Notes: a model not told the origin generated them from the sequence alone. Positions 21,901 to 36,900 are shown, counted from the stretch's first letter. The stretch: DNA of 64,000 bases from Tenrec ecaudatus (GCF_050624435.1 NC_134539.1:120573525-120637524), one strand, 5' to 3'. Made by a program: numbers and translations.

Positions 21901-24900
21901 TAAGGCTCCACCTGTCGCCTCAAAGCTCCCCACCATCCCCCAAGGCCTCCCTGTAGCTTCCCTGCCCATCCACCAGCCATGCCGTCATTCATGGTGTCCT
22001 GGTGGCCCGGAGCTCAGAGTTTGGGACACACAGGTAACTGACTACGGGACCGAACCCACTGCCACCCTGTCGGTTCTGACTCAGAGCAACCCTAGAGAGG
22101 ATTGCTGCGATTGCAGGTCTTTACAGGAGCAGCTGGTGGGTTTGAACCACCAACCCCGCAGTTAACATCCCAGTGTTTCACTTACTGCAGCACCAGGGCT
22201 GCTTGACTACAGGACAGTGGTGGGAGATAAGTTATTTGTTAAACGGAGTTTGGGTCCTAAAATCAGGACATAGAATAAAGTGGTGGATGTTCTTTTTGAG
22301 GCTTAAAAATAGAAAGGGATTGATGAGGGTGTGTTGGGAAGAGAAGGAAACGACACAACACAAGGACACGTTAGGAAATTCAGCACAGGAGGCAGGCCAC
22401 CCGGGGGGGGGGGGGAGTGTGAGCGTGGCCTGCTGTGGGCAGCTGGTTTGGAAAGTGATGCAGGAGGCAGTGAGGACAGTTGGGGACTTTGAATAGTCCA
22501 GGAGGGAGGTGGCTTGGCAAGGACAGGTGGAAAGAGAGCAGCTCTGAGACCATGCCTTCAGGAAGCTATGGGTATAGGCTGGCATTGCTAAGCCAAGCCA
22601 GGCATCCTGCAAGTGGACAGAGCTTCCAGAAGTTCACCACTGATTGAGTGCCCAGGTGGACTCCAGTGAACTGTGTCCCAAGAGCTCCATGTCAAAGTCA
22701 AAACCTGTCACAGTCCCCTGCATTCCCCCAGTGCCCGGCGTGATGCCCAGCACAAGGGACAGTTAGTACTTGTTGAAGGCAAAGGATGTATGGATTGTTA
22801 TAAGAACTGAAAGAGCCCCCAATAAAATGATTAAAATAAAAAGTAAAAAAAAAAAATACTTGTTGAAGGAAAGGACAGCACAGACCTTACCTGCACCGTG
22901 GTTCGGGGAAGGTTATTTAACTTCTCTGAAACCTAGATTTCTCATCGACAAAATAGGGTTGGCCATGCAGAGACTGCACAGACTTCTCTGGCAGTAACTT
23001 GTGATGAGGAGGTTATTTGCAAACTGCCAAGTATCCTAACAAAACCATCCAGGGCAGAAAGGAATGCGTAAGAAAAGTTTAAGCCAGGGACTCGGAGTGA
23101 TTCAGGCCTGCAGAGAGAAGGCCCGGCTGTGCTAGGAAATGTTTCTGGAGGAGGCACCCTGGCCCGGCCTTTGGCAGTGTCCCCTTCTCAGCCATCATTG
23201 AGTCAGTCCCCCTAAGAGAGAAGGGTGTTCACTCACCTGACCCCCCATCCCCCCGTTGAATATTTCAGAAACTGAAGCCCCACATCTTCACGGTGGGTGA
23301 GCAGAGCTACAGGAATGTCAAGAGCCTGATGGAGCCCGTGAACCAGTCCATTGTTGTCAGTGGAGAGAGTGGGGCTGGAAAGGTAGGAGGGCCTCTTCGT
23401 ACCCCATCAGCGTTGTGACAGGCTGGTCTGCCTGGTCATTCCCAGAGAGGCTGTGGCCCCAGCAGGGAGTCCCTTGGCGTGGTGGGCACGCACTGGAGAA
23501 GAAGGCCAGGCTCTGACATAACCCTGAAAGTCAGGCAAGTTGGGGATTGCAATGTAGTGGTTAAGAGTGCATTGGGAAACATAATTGTCTTCCACAAGCC
23601 CCTGCAAAATGGTGTGGAGGACGAGACCAGCCAGTATCAGATACGCAGGCTTATTTGTGCTTGCTTACTAGTCTGTAGTGAACAATTGTACTTTTTTTTT
23701 AACCACACCTAAGATTCTGCTTTGAGGTATGGCTAGCATCTCTCTCTTTCCCACCCTCCCTGATGGGGATGGAATCTGGTCATTACAGATTACCAAGCAC
23801 CAGTAAGCTGGTACTTACTGGGTGATGTGCCTCTGGGCCAACACCCCATTGTGGAACTGCTGAGGACGCAAAGGGCTTATTGGAGCCGTCCACCCTGAGC
23901 CCCAGGGTTACTTGCACTGGCAGGGCTGGTGCATGGGGCCAGCCGTGAGGTAGACAGAAGCTCTGGGAAAGGCCTTGTGGCTCTTGGGTGGCAGAACCAC
24001 ACGGGTGAAACAAAAAGTTGCTGAGCTAGTCCGAGGAGACTGCCGACCCAAGACTCTCCACCTTCCTCCCAGGCTTTGCCCAGCTTCCCGTTCTTCCCGT
24101 GGCATCTCACCTTCACGGAGATCCTAGGGACCTTGAACCTCATGGTGCTCGCGCCCCATGTGTGAGCCGGTGACTGAATACCTGCTACCTTCCAGACCCT
24201 GAGGTCTGACACAGGGGGAAACAGGAAAATGCAGCTGTTAGTCTGCTGCTCCAGGCAGACCGGAAGCTGATGGTGACCATAAATGACAGGGTGCGGGCTT
24301 GAACTTGGGTGAGGAGATTTTTTTTGGAGAGATTATCAAGGGGCCCAGCTTCAGTGACCAAGCCCATTGTCCCCAAGAATTGCTCAGGGGAGCTGAGGCT
24401 GGACCTAGCCTGAGATCAGAAAGCCAGAGTCCAGTCACCTTCATGCGCAGCTGCTACAGCCATGGGCTACGCCGGAAATTTTTAAATTTTTGATTGGTTT
24501 TAAAATAAGAAATATAACTACATAGTTGAAAATCAAGCAATACAACACATCTTACAAAGAGAAATAGCAACTCGGCTTCGTCTCTGTCCGCCCTTTCCCC
24601 TCTCCCAGAGATGGTGCTTCTGTGAGCAGGTCGGCTACCTGCAGCCATATTGCTACACCTCATATGTGTCCATATATTGTTCCTTCCCAGTCAGCTTCCT
24701 ACTGTAACAAGAACATGGCCCTTCTTTTCCTGCCTCCGTGTGCCATCTGTCTCTACAGCACCATTTCTAATTCAGCCCGTTTGCCATATTTACATTATGA
24801 TGACTATCTTATTCACCGAGGAACCACACCATAAAGTGTACCGTATATCCTCAAGTATAAGCCAAGTTTCCCAGCACATTTTAAATGCGGTTTTGTGGTA

Positions 24901-27900
24901 AAATTAGGTGCCTCCGCTGATATTCAGGTCAGCTTATACTCGAGCATATGCAGTATTTCCTTTCTTGGATAATTTTTCTTTTCCCTCTACTTTATTGTAC
25001 CCCCTCCCCTTTTGTTTTCACTTGCTTAGTGTCTCGTGAAAGCCACACGTTGCTGTTGATTCTGTTGTTGCTGCTGCTGCTGTGGGGTCTATCCTGACTC
25101 ACCTGGCACTTCCCATAGTTCTGCTCAGGGTTCGGAGTAGGTCTATGACACAGTGTCAGATGGGCTACCACTCTTAGTATTGGCGTCCCAGAAAACGGAG
25201 AGAGAGCGAGCATGGGTCAGAAGATGTATTTGACTAAGTCAGGGAAAGACAGGCGAGCAGAGACGCTCAGAAAACACTAAGCAGGTGGGTACGAAGGGAA
25301 AGGGCCCTAGGTCCGTGGTCATTCACACCGGGCCTAGACGGGAGCAGACGAGAGCCTCTAACAACAGCAGCCAGCACCTGGCGCTAACACGCCCTAGCGG
25401 GGAGGGCGCGCAGTTCTTGCCCAACAAAGCAGGGGTCTGCCGTTCACCCCTCTGCTCAGGGTGGGTCTGGAAGTCCTCACCAAATGCAAGAAGCAAACAG
25501 TTCGTCAGCAAAGCCGAAAGAAAACTACCTTCTCTGCAGTGATATGATGGCCTACGTAGAAAACATTGAGCGCATTTACCCCCCCAAGGCTGGCTGCAGC
25601 CCGGCTGTAGTAAGGTACCCGGAATGCAGTGAGGCAGTGTATTAAACTCCATTGTCTTCCTTTTCCTTGCAACAGAGCACTGGGAAAGAAAAAGAAACTG
25701 CACCTCCACTTAGCTGAGTAAAAACCAGAGTCAGAATGTTATGACCGGGCTGCCTGAGTTTAAACTCCGTGTGTGAACTTCCCGTTTCCTCACGTTTCTG
25801 TGATTTCGACCTGCTGAGAGGTGCCCAGAAACCCGCCAGAGCGCAGTGCCTGCCACAGAGCAGCACCCAGGTCACCTGGGAGGCCTCCCAGTCCCCGCGT
25901 AGTCCATGGTCAGGGCTTGGCCCGCCTCACATGACAGAGCGTTGACCTTTGTAAAGCGAACAGTGCCTTGCTACCTAATGCTTCCAGTGTGCAACCGCCA
26001 CCACCTAGTTCACCGCACTAAGCAATCTGTGCCCCATGAGGCCTATACTTCCCATTCCCTTTCCCCCGTCGCCCGGCCATGGGTCTGCTGGCTCCGGATT
26101 CTCCTGTCTAGAGATTTCATATAATGGAATGCTACAATCGGTGACCCTTGGTGTCTGGCTTCTTCCACTCAGCATACCATTTTCCACATTCATCCACATT
26201 TTAACATCCATCAGTCCTTCCTGTGTATGACTAGATGGTAGGTACTCCATGGATAGAGAGCACAATTTACTCATCTCTTCATCCACTGATAGACACGGCT
26301 CCTCTGACCCCCTCAGCATCTTCTGCAGCAGAGCGGAGCACTGCGCTGGCACCCTGGGGGGGGGAGTGCCTTGCTCTGGGCCTGAGCTACATCCAGCAGT
26401 CACCCGTTGACCCCTGGGTACAAGGAGGCCTGTGGTGGGCGCTGGTCCCTCGGCAAGGCTCAGGAAGTGGGAGAGACCTGGGCACGGCTCCCACAGGGTT
26501 GTTTCTGTCACAGACATGGACATCTCGCTGCCTCATGAAGTTCTATGCTGTGGTGGCCTCCTCACCCACATCCTGGGAGAGCCACAGGGTGGCTGAGCGA
26601 ATCGAACAGCGGATTTTGAACTCCAACCCCGTCATGGAAGCTTTTGGTGAGCTGGGTGCTGTCTACACAGTGCCTCTGACTCCTGTCAAAGACTGCCCCC
26701 TTCCTGGGGACAGCTAGCGGGATCTTGGAGAAGCGTGCGCTTCACTGCCTTGGGTCCCCCACCACCGCCCTCAGGATTGCCCCCAGTAGAGGGACGTCCC
26801 GTCACCTTCCACCCTCCAGCCTGGGCACCCTGGGCCCATCTAACCTAACTCCTAGCCCTCTAGCTTCCCAATAGCCACAGAGCTCAAGGACTTGTCTAAG
26901 CAAGGACAGCGTCTAGTGTCTGGTTATGACTACCGCCCAGACGTTGCGCCTTCTGACTAAGCCCGTAAGACAGCTTGCTTCCAACTCCTTCAGAGAAGGC
27001 AGTGTGGACTGTCCGGGCTTGCTTACCCTAGTCCCTTGCCAACAAGTTCGCCTAACTCCTGACTGTCCCGTGTTGAGCCCCAAGTGCCCATCCCCCAATC
27101 CTGTCCCTGTGACACGGGAAAGATGGGGGCAGTGTTAACGTGGGGCTCTCTGTAGGGAACGCGTGCACTCTGAGGAACAACAACAGCAGTCGCTTTGGGA
27201 AGTTCATCCAGCTCCAGCTGAACAGGTAACAGTTGCTTGCTGATGGATTCTGGGCAGGACAACTCGAGAGGGATGTGGTTTGTGCTATCAGCCTGAACCA
27301 CCGCCGTGACACCCCCTCACTTCCCAGCCTGCATGTCTAGGGGCCTCTGGGACTGGTGTACCCTCAGGGTGGTCGCTGAGCTGGAGAGCCCTGCAGTGGG
27401 CAGGTTCTGGTTGATGTATGCCTTCTGGATCCAGCCTGGCTCAGGAGCTTTTAGTTCAGCCGCTGCCTCGCTGGACTGTGAGGCCTTCCCACCTGAACTT
27501 GGTGCAGGCCACTGTCAGCTAATGGGGGCAGGTTCTGAGCTGTGGCCTGGCACACGGTAATGACTAGGCTGCACGGGCGACTCGTGGGCTCTGGCTTGTG
27601 TGTGCTCAGGGCCCACCAGATGGCCGGAGCTGCAATCCAGACCTACCTGCTAGAGAAGACTCGAGTGGCGTCCCAGGCCCCCAGGGAGAGGAACTTCCAC
27701 ATCTTCTACCAGGTCTGGGCCCCCAGACTGCCCCATGCCAGGCCCCTACCTCTCCGCTCCTTCCACAGTGCCCAGACTGGCAGCTCTGCTTCCCCCAACA
27801 GAAGTCAGGCTAGACTAGGAGCTCCCCTGGACATGGATAGGGAAGGGTGTGGTATGGTCCCCCACTCTGAATGGCTTCGGGGGGGGGGGGGTGGTCTTCA

Positions 27901-30900
27901 GGGAAGAGGCTTCTGGGGAGTTTGTTTCACCGACCTTCTAGAGGGCTCTGCTCACTTCTTGGCCCCGGGCCTATCCTGTACTCTCTACCTGGCCTTCAGC
28001 CATGTCTCACTCCTCATCCTGTCCCGGAGCTCCCTGAGACCCAGCTCCTTCCCCACCCTGCCCCTGCCCACAGATCTGCAAGGGAGCCAGTGCACAGGAG
28101 AGACTGCAGTGGCACCTCCCTGAGGGGGCCACCTTCTCCTGGCTGCCGAACTCAGACAGGTCTTTGGAAGGTAAGGGCCCCTCCTCACCCAGCCCCTCGG
28201 CTGACCCTGCCACCCTGTGACTCTCTAGCCATGACCCTGGGCTGGGCCTGGGTTTCTTTTTCAGAGGATTGTTTTGAAGTGACCAGAGAGGCCATGCTCC
28301 ATTTGGGCATCGATACCCCCACCCAGAGCAACATCTTTAAGGTCAGAAGAAAAGCTACACCCCATACATTTGGTGGGGGACCTTTGATAGGACCTGTCCT
28401 GTAATTGTTCCCTGCTGTGCTGTCCCCAACACATCAGCCACCCTCTGTGACCTCTGGAGACAGGGTGGTGTCGTTGGGGTGGAAGAACACACAAGCACAG
28501 TGTTCTCGGGGGCAGAGCTCGGGGGTGGGGTCAGGTTTCTACAACCCCGGAAAGAGAGCTGCTGTTGTCCTCCCCTTTGTATGTAAGGCATAGTCGCTGG
28601 CGTTTTTAACAGTCTGATGTGTGTGGCGATGGTTCCCATTTCATGCATGAGACCGCCCCGCCCTTGGTCAGACATGCCTCCGTGGTACAGAGGGTGTACA
28701 GAGCACCAGACTTAGTGCTTTCAACTCCTAGCAGCCTCCGCCACCTCTGGTCAGGATGCTGCCCAGACCGGGCACACTGTTACCTCTCATCCACACTCGT
28801 GGCCTCCCTCCCCCATCTGCCTCTGCTGACACCACTGACCTGGGCCCCTCCCCTGCCCACCATCCTACCTGAGCACAGTCTGGCAGGAGGGACAGAGAAG
28901 CCATTACAGGGCGTGGGCAATCCAGTGGGAAGCAGCCTCTACCACCATGTAGGTGGGAGCTGCTTAGGCCGGGTAGGCGGTCATGCCCGGTGGATACCAC
29001 CAGGGCCGAGCTGGGCCAGGGGAGCACACAGCACGCCCAGGGTGAGGCATCCACACTGGGTGACATGCCCCTCTGCCCCATTCATGCGCACATGGGCGTG
29101 CAGGGGTGTGACCCCACAGCCCTGAGCATATCAGCAGGGGCAAGTCTGCTCTAGAAGTCAGGCCCACAGGTTCCCTTAAGGGACCCTGAGCACCAGAGGG
29201 AGGGAAGGTAGGAGGAATCTAACGTACAATTGTCCTTCCCTGAACCACCTGTGTGGTCTCGGGCATGTGCTTTTCCCACCCCGTGAGTGTCCTCCCAGCA
29301 CACCTGGGGAGGGTGCTGAAAACTGTCACAGGTAATTCAGGACTTGCTTGCACCGAGCTGCAGACCCAACCTGCTTGTAGGTAATCCTGAGGGTGGCACT
29401 GGGTAAATGTTAACTGTCAGAAGGGGTAACCCCGAGCCGCCCTCGGGATTACACTGCAGAGAAGTCCCATATCTGCTCCCCGGTCCTGCGGTGCCCTCCG
29501 CTGGGATCACAGAGCAATCGGACTTCCTCGTTTCCCTTCTCTGCGTGCAGTGTCCCCGCACAGGGGAGGAATGGGCGGGAAATTCAAAACTGCAAGTCTA
29601 AAAGAGGCATACACACACAGTGAGGATTACATTGACAGTCTCCAGTGCCCTGCCTGCCCTTTTACTGTCATTTGGAAAAATTTTTGCCTGGATATTTTGT
29701 GTCCATGGCATCAAAAAAGTGTCACTTTAGCACAAATGGTGTTTCAGACCAGATAAATGACAGCAACAGTGGCTTAGAATTACTCGCAGAATTGAGCGAT
29801 ACATTGATTACATTATTGACAAAAATATATTATTTTTATTATAATTTATGAATTAGTGTATTATTTATCATACCTGGAATGTCTACCAGAGAGATTAAAA
29901 GAGTAATTTCCTAAGAATTACAGGCCTATAATATGAAACAAATTTTATGCAAAACAATGTACTGCTTTGGGTACAAAATTACTGACATAATTAGACCGCC
30001 TGGGAGGTTACAAGTGAGTGGGAGACAGGCACTCGCACCTGAGTGTCCACAGGAAAGAGCCCACACACGCTTACTCGCTCACTTGCTTGCTCTCAGCTTG
30101 GCCCCAAGTGACTCCCCTACCCCTCCTCTCCTCAGCTCCTTGCCGGCCTGCTGCACCTGGGCAACACGCAGTTTGCCAACTCAGAGGATGAAGCCCAGCC
30201 CTGCCAGCTGATGGAGCAGGCCAAGGGTAAGGGGCCAGGTGGGGCCTCCTAGGAAGCTACTCAACATGAGAGGCTGGGTAGGGGGCTTGTTAGTTGCTGT
30301 CAAGGTGATGCTGCCTGAGCCCTGAATCTGATGCCATCATGGAAACTCGAGATGAACTCTCGGGGTCTGTCCCGGGCAGCTTACTCCTCGCACCATTCTG
30401 GTGAGGGAGCCGTTGGGCCCCCTTACACAGATCCAAACACGCAAGTTTATGAAATGATTGTCCCACACACGGCAGTCACATCCTGGCTCTGCCGCTGGGA
30501 CCCTCAGTGAGGCTGTTGGTCCCTCAGAACCAAGGTGTCCCCCACCCAGCCAGGCCAGGCCTGGCCCCTGTGGTGACTGGCTGGGGCCTGGTGGAGCAGG
30601 GTGATTTGCCTCAGGAGTCCCTGCCTCTCCTAGGCTCTGTGAGGACATCGGCCTTGCTGCTGCGCCTCCCAGAAGACACACTGCTGGAGACTCTGAGGAT
30701 CCGAACCATCCAGGCGGGCAGGCAGCGGCAGCTCTTCCGGAAGCCCTGCTCCCGTCGTGAGTGTGACACTCGCAGGGACTGTCTGGCCAAGCTGGTCTAT
30801 GCACGGTGAGCGCTGCCCTGGCCCCCACACATTCTCCTCCCTCTCTGGGCCGGACTGGCCACCATCAGGCAAGGGAGGGGAAGTAGACGCAGGCCCTCGG

Positions 30901-33900
30901 ACCCCGAGGGGGCAGCAGGAGACTCCCTGAGCGAGCACGTTCAGTGACAACATTGCCAGACTTCTGTCTGGACTGAGTTTCAGGGAGAGGACCAAAGCCT
31001 GCCCTGAAGTGACAGCACTCCATTGGCAAGGCCACTCCAGGCCCTTAGATGACAGGCATGGGCATCAGCCTGGTGTGTGTCCGTGGGCACCTCTGCCCAC
31101 TGGCCATGTGGAATTTAGGCCACCCAGCTTCACCCACACTAAAACCACAAGTCAGAGCCCCTTCGGATTGGCCCCTCGTCCAGGCTTCTGCAAAAAGCCG
31201 CAGGCCCGTGTTCTGTGAAACAGTGGGACAGGATGTAATATACATGTACAGTACGGACGGACGTGTGCTCGTGGAACTGGGGCCCTTTTGGGTTCAAAGA
31301 ACCATGAGCCTGAGAGCACCGCTGGAACAAGATTCCAGACAGCTCGTTCCCGGTTGGTTGGTAGCAGCTTTTGCCTGTCGGTCCCTGGACGATGAGCGGG
31401 TGACTTGTCTGTGATCATTGCCAAGGAGTCAGTTAGCCCTTTTATTTAGTACCTTACGGAGTAGCTGAAACCCCTGTTGCTAAAAGGAAGCAGCAGCTCT
31501 GGCGCAGTTGTTAAAATGCTGGGCAGCGACCTGAAAGATCCGCGGTTTGACCCCACCAGCCGCTCCACAGACCAGGCAGGCGTCTGCTCCCGCAGAGATG
31601 CAGCCTCCAGAAGCTTAAGGAGCAACTGGTCATCAGACAGCAGCGGTTCTCAACCTGTGAGGCACAACCCCTTTGAGGGTCGAACGACCCTTTCACAGGG
31701 GTCACCCGATTCCTAACAGTAACAAAATGACAGTGATGAGGTAGCAACAAAACTCATGTTATGGTTGGGGGTCCCCCCCACAGGAGGAACTGTCTGAAAG
31801 GGTCGCGGCGGCGTGAGGAAGGCTGAGAAGCGCTGTCCTCGAGGGTTGTCATGAGTAAGCGTTCTCTGGATAGCAGTGGATGGCTGCAACGAGAGCGCTG
31901 AGTAGTTCTTTTACGGAAGAGGATAAGGAACCCCTTACTAAGGTTGTACATGTCCTCGTGTTGTACAGCGACTACGGCGGCTTCTCTGAGCCAGGTGGCT
32001 CCAGCCTGGAAGGTGCCATTGTTTTCCGGTGGCTGAGGCCCTTTGGGTGGGCCCTGCTGGGCAGGTGGCAGGGCCTTGGGCTCGGAACTCCACTGGTGGA
32101 CTCCACAGTGAACTCCTTCTGGACAAGCCCCTCGGGCCCACTGGCTCAGCCCACATGGGGCCTACTCCCAGGTAGCCTGGGGCTTGTCAGTCCCACTGGG
32201 AGACAGGCAAGGTCCCTGTGAGCGTGCCTGAGCGCCCCCTGCAGGTATTCGAGGTCATTACAGGTGAGCAGGAAGAGGGCTTTCAGTCCCAGCACCTTCC
32301 AGGCGTGGCACCCTGGCTGCTGAAGCAAGTCTGCCACCCCTCAGGCTCACCAGAGCCCTCCCTTCCACAGGCTGTTTGACTGGCTGGTGGCCGTGATCAA
32401 CAGCAGTACCTGTGCAGCCCCTGACGCCTGGACCACTTTCATAGGTAGCTGGGCTCACCCTGCCAGAGGCCCCGGGCCCACTGTGTCCCTTCCCCAGGCC
32501 CGGGGCTCCTCATCCTCCACACCTCCCCACCCCACTGGCTGAGGAAGGCTTTCTTCTCTCCAGGGCTAGTGCCACGTCTGGCTGGCCCGTCTCTTAGGCC
32601 AGCTCAGGAGGGTAGCAGTGGTGGGTAAACTAGCTTAGAAAGGATGTGGGTGGCATGATTGAAGTCAAAATCCTGGAAGCCTGCATAGCACTGACAGGTA
32701 GAGGCAGCTCAAAGGGCCCAGCAAAGTTTATTTCCCAAGTGGTGGGATATGGCCACCAACTGGGCGGAAGAGACAAGGGCCTTCCAAAGTGTTCCCTGGG
32801 ACTTTGCCCCTGTTGAATGCCCCATTCATTCTGAGCTTCTGTAGGGCCCTTGCCCTCACCCAGCTCCTGACAGCGGCCCTGTGCCGTCCTCGCAGGCCTG
32901 CTGGATGTGTATGGGTTTGAGTCCTTTCCCGACAACAGTCTGGAACAGCTGTGTATCAACTATGCCAACGAGAAGCTCCAGCAACACTTTGTGGCTCACT
33001 ACCTGAGAGCACAGCAGGTGAGGGGCGGGCAGGTGGGCACCTTCTGACTCCTTCCAGCTCTCCCTGGCTCCAGCCCCTCTCACGGACTGACTAGCAGCCT
33101 TGTCTTCCTGCCCAATACGCTGGAATTGCTGTGGTACTGAGGCTGGTTGGGGCCTGGGCTCTCTGGGCCTCAGACCCAGGGCTGCCATCTCCTGACCCTC
33201 CCCACCCCACCCCCGCCCCTCTAGGAAGAATACGCAGCGGAGGGCCTTGAGTGGTCGTTTGTCAACTACCAGGACAACCAGAGCTGTTTGGATCTCCTCG
33301 AGGGGAGCCCCATCAGCATCTGCTCCCTCTTAAATGAGGTGAGAGGGTCAGCTGGTGAGCTGATTCCTGGGCTGGTCCTCTCCCTGCATCTGCTAGTCCC
33401 TCGGGCTTGTCTCGGGGTCACTTACTGTCCTGGGGCCTTGGGATGGGAGGAATGTGAGGACTTAAGAGGCTGATGGCCTTTTGCTGGCCCACCCAGGAGT
33501 GCCGCCTTAATCGGCCGAGTAGCGCAGCCCAGCTCCAGACTCGCATCGAGAGCGCGCTGGCCAGCCAGCCATGCCTGGGCCCAAACAAGCTCAGCCGGGA
33601 GCCCAGCTTCATCGTGGTGCACTATGCCGGCCCCGTGTGCTACCTCACCACCGGCCTGGTGGAGAAGAACAAGGTGAGTGCTGCCCAGGCGGGGAGCTGG
33701 GGTGTAGCCAGTGGCTAAGGCTTCCCGCCACCGGTCCTCACCCTCCTGAGTGACCTCCCAGAAATCTTCAGGCCCACTACTATAATTTAGGCCTGACATG
33801 TCTACAGAGGACGCTGCTACTGGGTGTTTGACCAGCCTGTGGACAGACAGGTGGCAGCTCACCTGCTGCCTTTTCCTTCCCAATAGGACCCTGTCCCCCC

Positions 33901-36900
33901 TGAGCTGACCATGCTCCTCCAGCAGTCTCAGGACCCCCTGCTCAAGGAACTGTTTCCTGCTAATCCCAAAGCGGAGTCTCAGGAGGAGCCCTCTGGGCAG
34001 AGCAGAATGCCCATGCTGACCGTGGTGTCCAAGTTCAAGGTGGGCCTCAAGGAGCGCATGTTCACTCGTCAGTGTCACGGGTTCTGCAGGCCCCTCCCAG
34101 AGTTGCTGCTGTTTGTAGGTGGCCGTGGGGAGCCCAGAGATGTGGTCCCTGAATGCATGGCATAGCAAATCTAGTGGGGAAGACAAGCCACAGACAGATG
34201 ACAGCCCAGGGCCATGAGGGTCCCAGTAGAGGCCTCCCTACCACTTCTGCCTGTCTCTCAGCCTTTGTACACATTGCACCACTTGCCTTCCCCGCCCCCC
34301 TCCCTCCCTCCGCACTCCCATATCCACCCCTCCTTTCTTGGCGTATTCCTCCCCATCCACACATCCATCAGGTCTCAGCTTTCTTCGCACATCCTTGGGG
34401 TCAAATTCTGGGAAATACAGGTGTGGTAATTAGCTCTTCTCTGCCCCAGTCTGCATGGGACTGAGGCAGTGAGGGCCGACACCACCTCCAGCACTTAGGA
34501 GCAGCTCAGTGCCAGGCATGCCTGGGGGCTGGTGGTAGTCCTGTGTGAGCCATTTCTTTTTTTAGGAACATTGCTGTGGGGAAAAGGGGATTGGGGGGTG
34601 GGGCGCAGTGACTGAGACCAGGTGCAGGGAGACCAAACAGGTAAAGGGTCCTTGGAGGCAGAAGGGAGAGCCAGGAGAATTGAGGAGAATAGTGGTCTGC
34701 TCTGAGCATGCTCAGTTAAGTCACAGAGTCATCCCAAAACAGGAGTCTCCCACCTGCAGGCCAGGAGGAGCAGAGGTTGGTTGAGTCCAGCCTCTAAGAA
34801 GGGCGCAGACGATTCCTGGCAGCCTGAGGCCTGACCCCCCTCTCCCAATGCAGGCCTCCCTGGAGCAGCTCCTGTGCGTCCTGCACAGCACCACCCCCCA
34901 CTACATCCGCTGCATCAAGCCCAACAGCCAGGGCCAGGCGCAGACCTTCATCAGGGCTGAGGTAACTAACCTAGGCTGAGGCAACTAACCTAGGCTGAGG
35001 CAGATCTGTCTGGGGGCCATGTGACCCAGGCCCTGGACTGGAGAGGGCAGGGGTGGGGGGAGTGGACCATCAGGTGCCTCTGACTGGGCATGACCTTGGC
35101 GAGGCCTCACCTGCCCTAGCAGACCATCTTGTGCCATGCAGTGTCTAGCCACAAAGGCAAGTCAGGGTTTGATCCATCTTGTGCTCTACTTGTGTGCTGA
35201 CAAGAGACTAGGTGCTCAGAGGACGGGGCTTGTGTCTGATTGGCTGGATGGGCCTAATGTCACACTCCATGCATGCTGACTGGAGGTAAAAGGTTTTGGT
35301 TTAGTTTTATTTTGCACACAAGCACCCTTTGGCTAGCAGCGGCTCGTTACTCCTGGGGGCCGACTTAGCAATGGGATGTTGGTTAGGCGTCTGTCTTGGT
35401 TCTCTAGTGAAGCTACAGTAGCGATACACCTCTCTCTCTCTCTCCCCCCCTCTGCCATCTAACCCAGTCTGACTTACAGCGGCCTTGTGAGGACAGAGTA
35501 GTGTCCGGTGCCAAGAAAGCTCTCCCCCACAGGAGTGGCTGGTGGTTTTGAACTGCTGACATTGCAGTTAGCAGCCCAATGAGTAACCTCTGTGCCACCA
35601 GGGCTTCTTCGAGATAACAAACGCAGACAATTTACCAAAGAGAAGCGTGTTCTCAAAGTTGAGGGGCTATCCTTGCATGACGCCAGCTCTCAGGGAGGCC
35701 ACTGGGAGAGAAAGGTCCTTGTGGACCTGAGATTCCTTGGTGTCACTCGTCCTCTGATCTAGGTGGTTCTCAGTGCAGGGACCTGGGGTCCAAAGGACAT
35801 GTCCCACTCCCAGCTCTTGGTGGTTATAGATCCCCATCTCTGCTCACCTCTCTCTCCATCACGTTCTTACATGACAGGAGGAGTAGCAGGCACACTCCAG
35901 CAAAACCCCCCTTAGGACTGTGACAGGATTACACGCATTGCATCCCACCCTTAATCCCCTTAGATCACATCAGGTCGCAGGGATCATTTAACTGTCAAAC
36001 CACTGTAAACAAAAGGCATATTTGAGGGGACTCAATTCCATCCATGACAGTGGCCTTGGGGTTGGTTTACAGCCAGAGCCACGCTCCTGTGAGAAAGGCC
36101 TTTGTTCCAGTCACAAGGATCTTCTCAGTGTCACCTCTCTGCCCTTCAGCCAGGAGTCGCTGTCGAATCTGGCTGGGCTGTGAGCTAGTAAGTTCTCAGG
36201 AGCTGATGGACGTGCTAGGGCAGAGCTTTGCTGTCTGCAAAGCCATGTGTCAGATCAGAGAGACTCAGGTCTCCCAGGACCCTTTCTAGAGGGAAGCTCC
36301 TCTAAGTCCCTGGATTGCTCAGAAGGTGTTGGAGGCCATGTAGCCCGCCCCCCCCCTCACCCCCCGCCCCATGCAGCGAGTCCCCAGCCTGTCTCCCCAC
36401 CCTTGCAGGTCCTGAGCCAGCTGGAGGCCTGTGGCCTCGTGGAGACCGTGCACATCAGTGCCGCCGGCTTTCCCATCCGGTGAGCGTGAGCAGGGCTGCA
36501 GGGAGGGGGCAGTCCCGAAGCTCAGCCTAGCAGTGCGGCAGAGTGGAGTGCCCAGGAGGAACACTGTAAGCCCAGGCTTACCGTGCTCACCGGTGCTCCA
36601 TCCCTGCTGGCAACCAGAAATTTGGAGACTTGATTCTGCAGCAAAGTGCCTCGGGCTGGGAGAGAGACAGGTGCCACACCAAGCAGCACCTTTGACGTGA
36701 GGGGGAAATGTGCAATTGTTCACTACAGATTCATAAAGAAGCACATGTACGCCATGCTTACGTACTGGGCAGTCACATCCATTCGTTTCCTGGGCGCCCT
36801 TCTGTAGCAGTCACTGATAAGTGAACAGCCAAGGTGTTTCTGGCCTCCTAGAACACGTATTCTTGTGGCAACAAGAAAAACCAGTACAATCTTTTACAGT

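Noticed and set aside
33422-34186. 254-codon minus-strand frame
   Set aside because: It lies antisense to MYO19 exons 15 and 16 and joins them through an intron, so it is a shadow of coding DNA.
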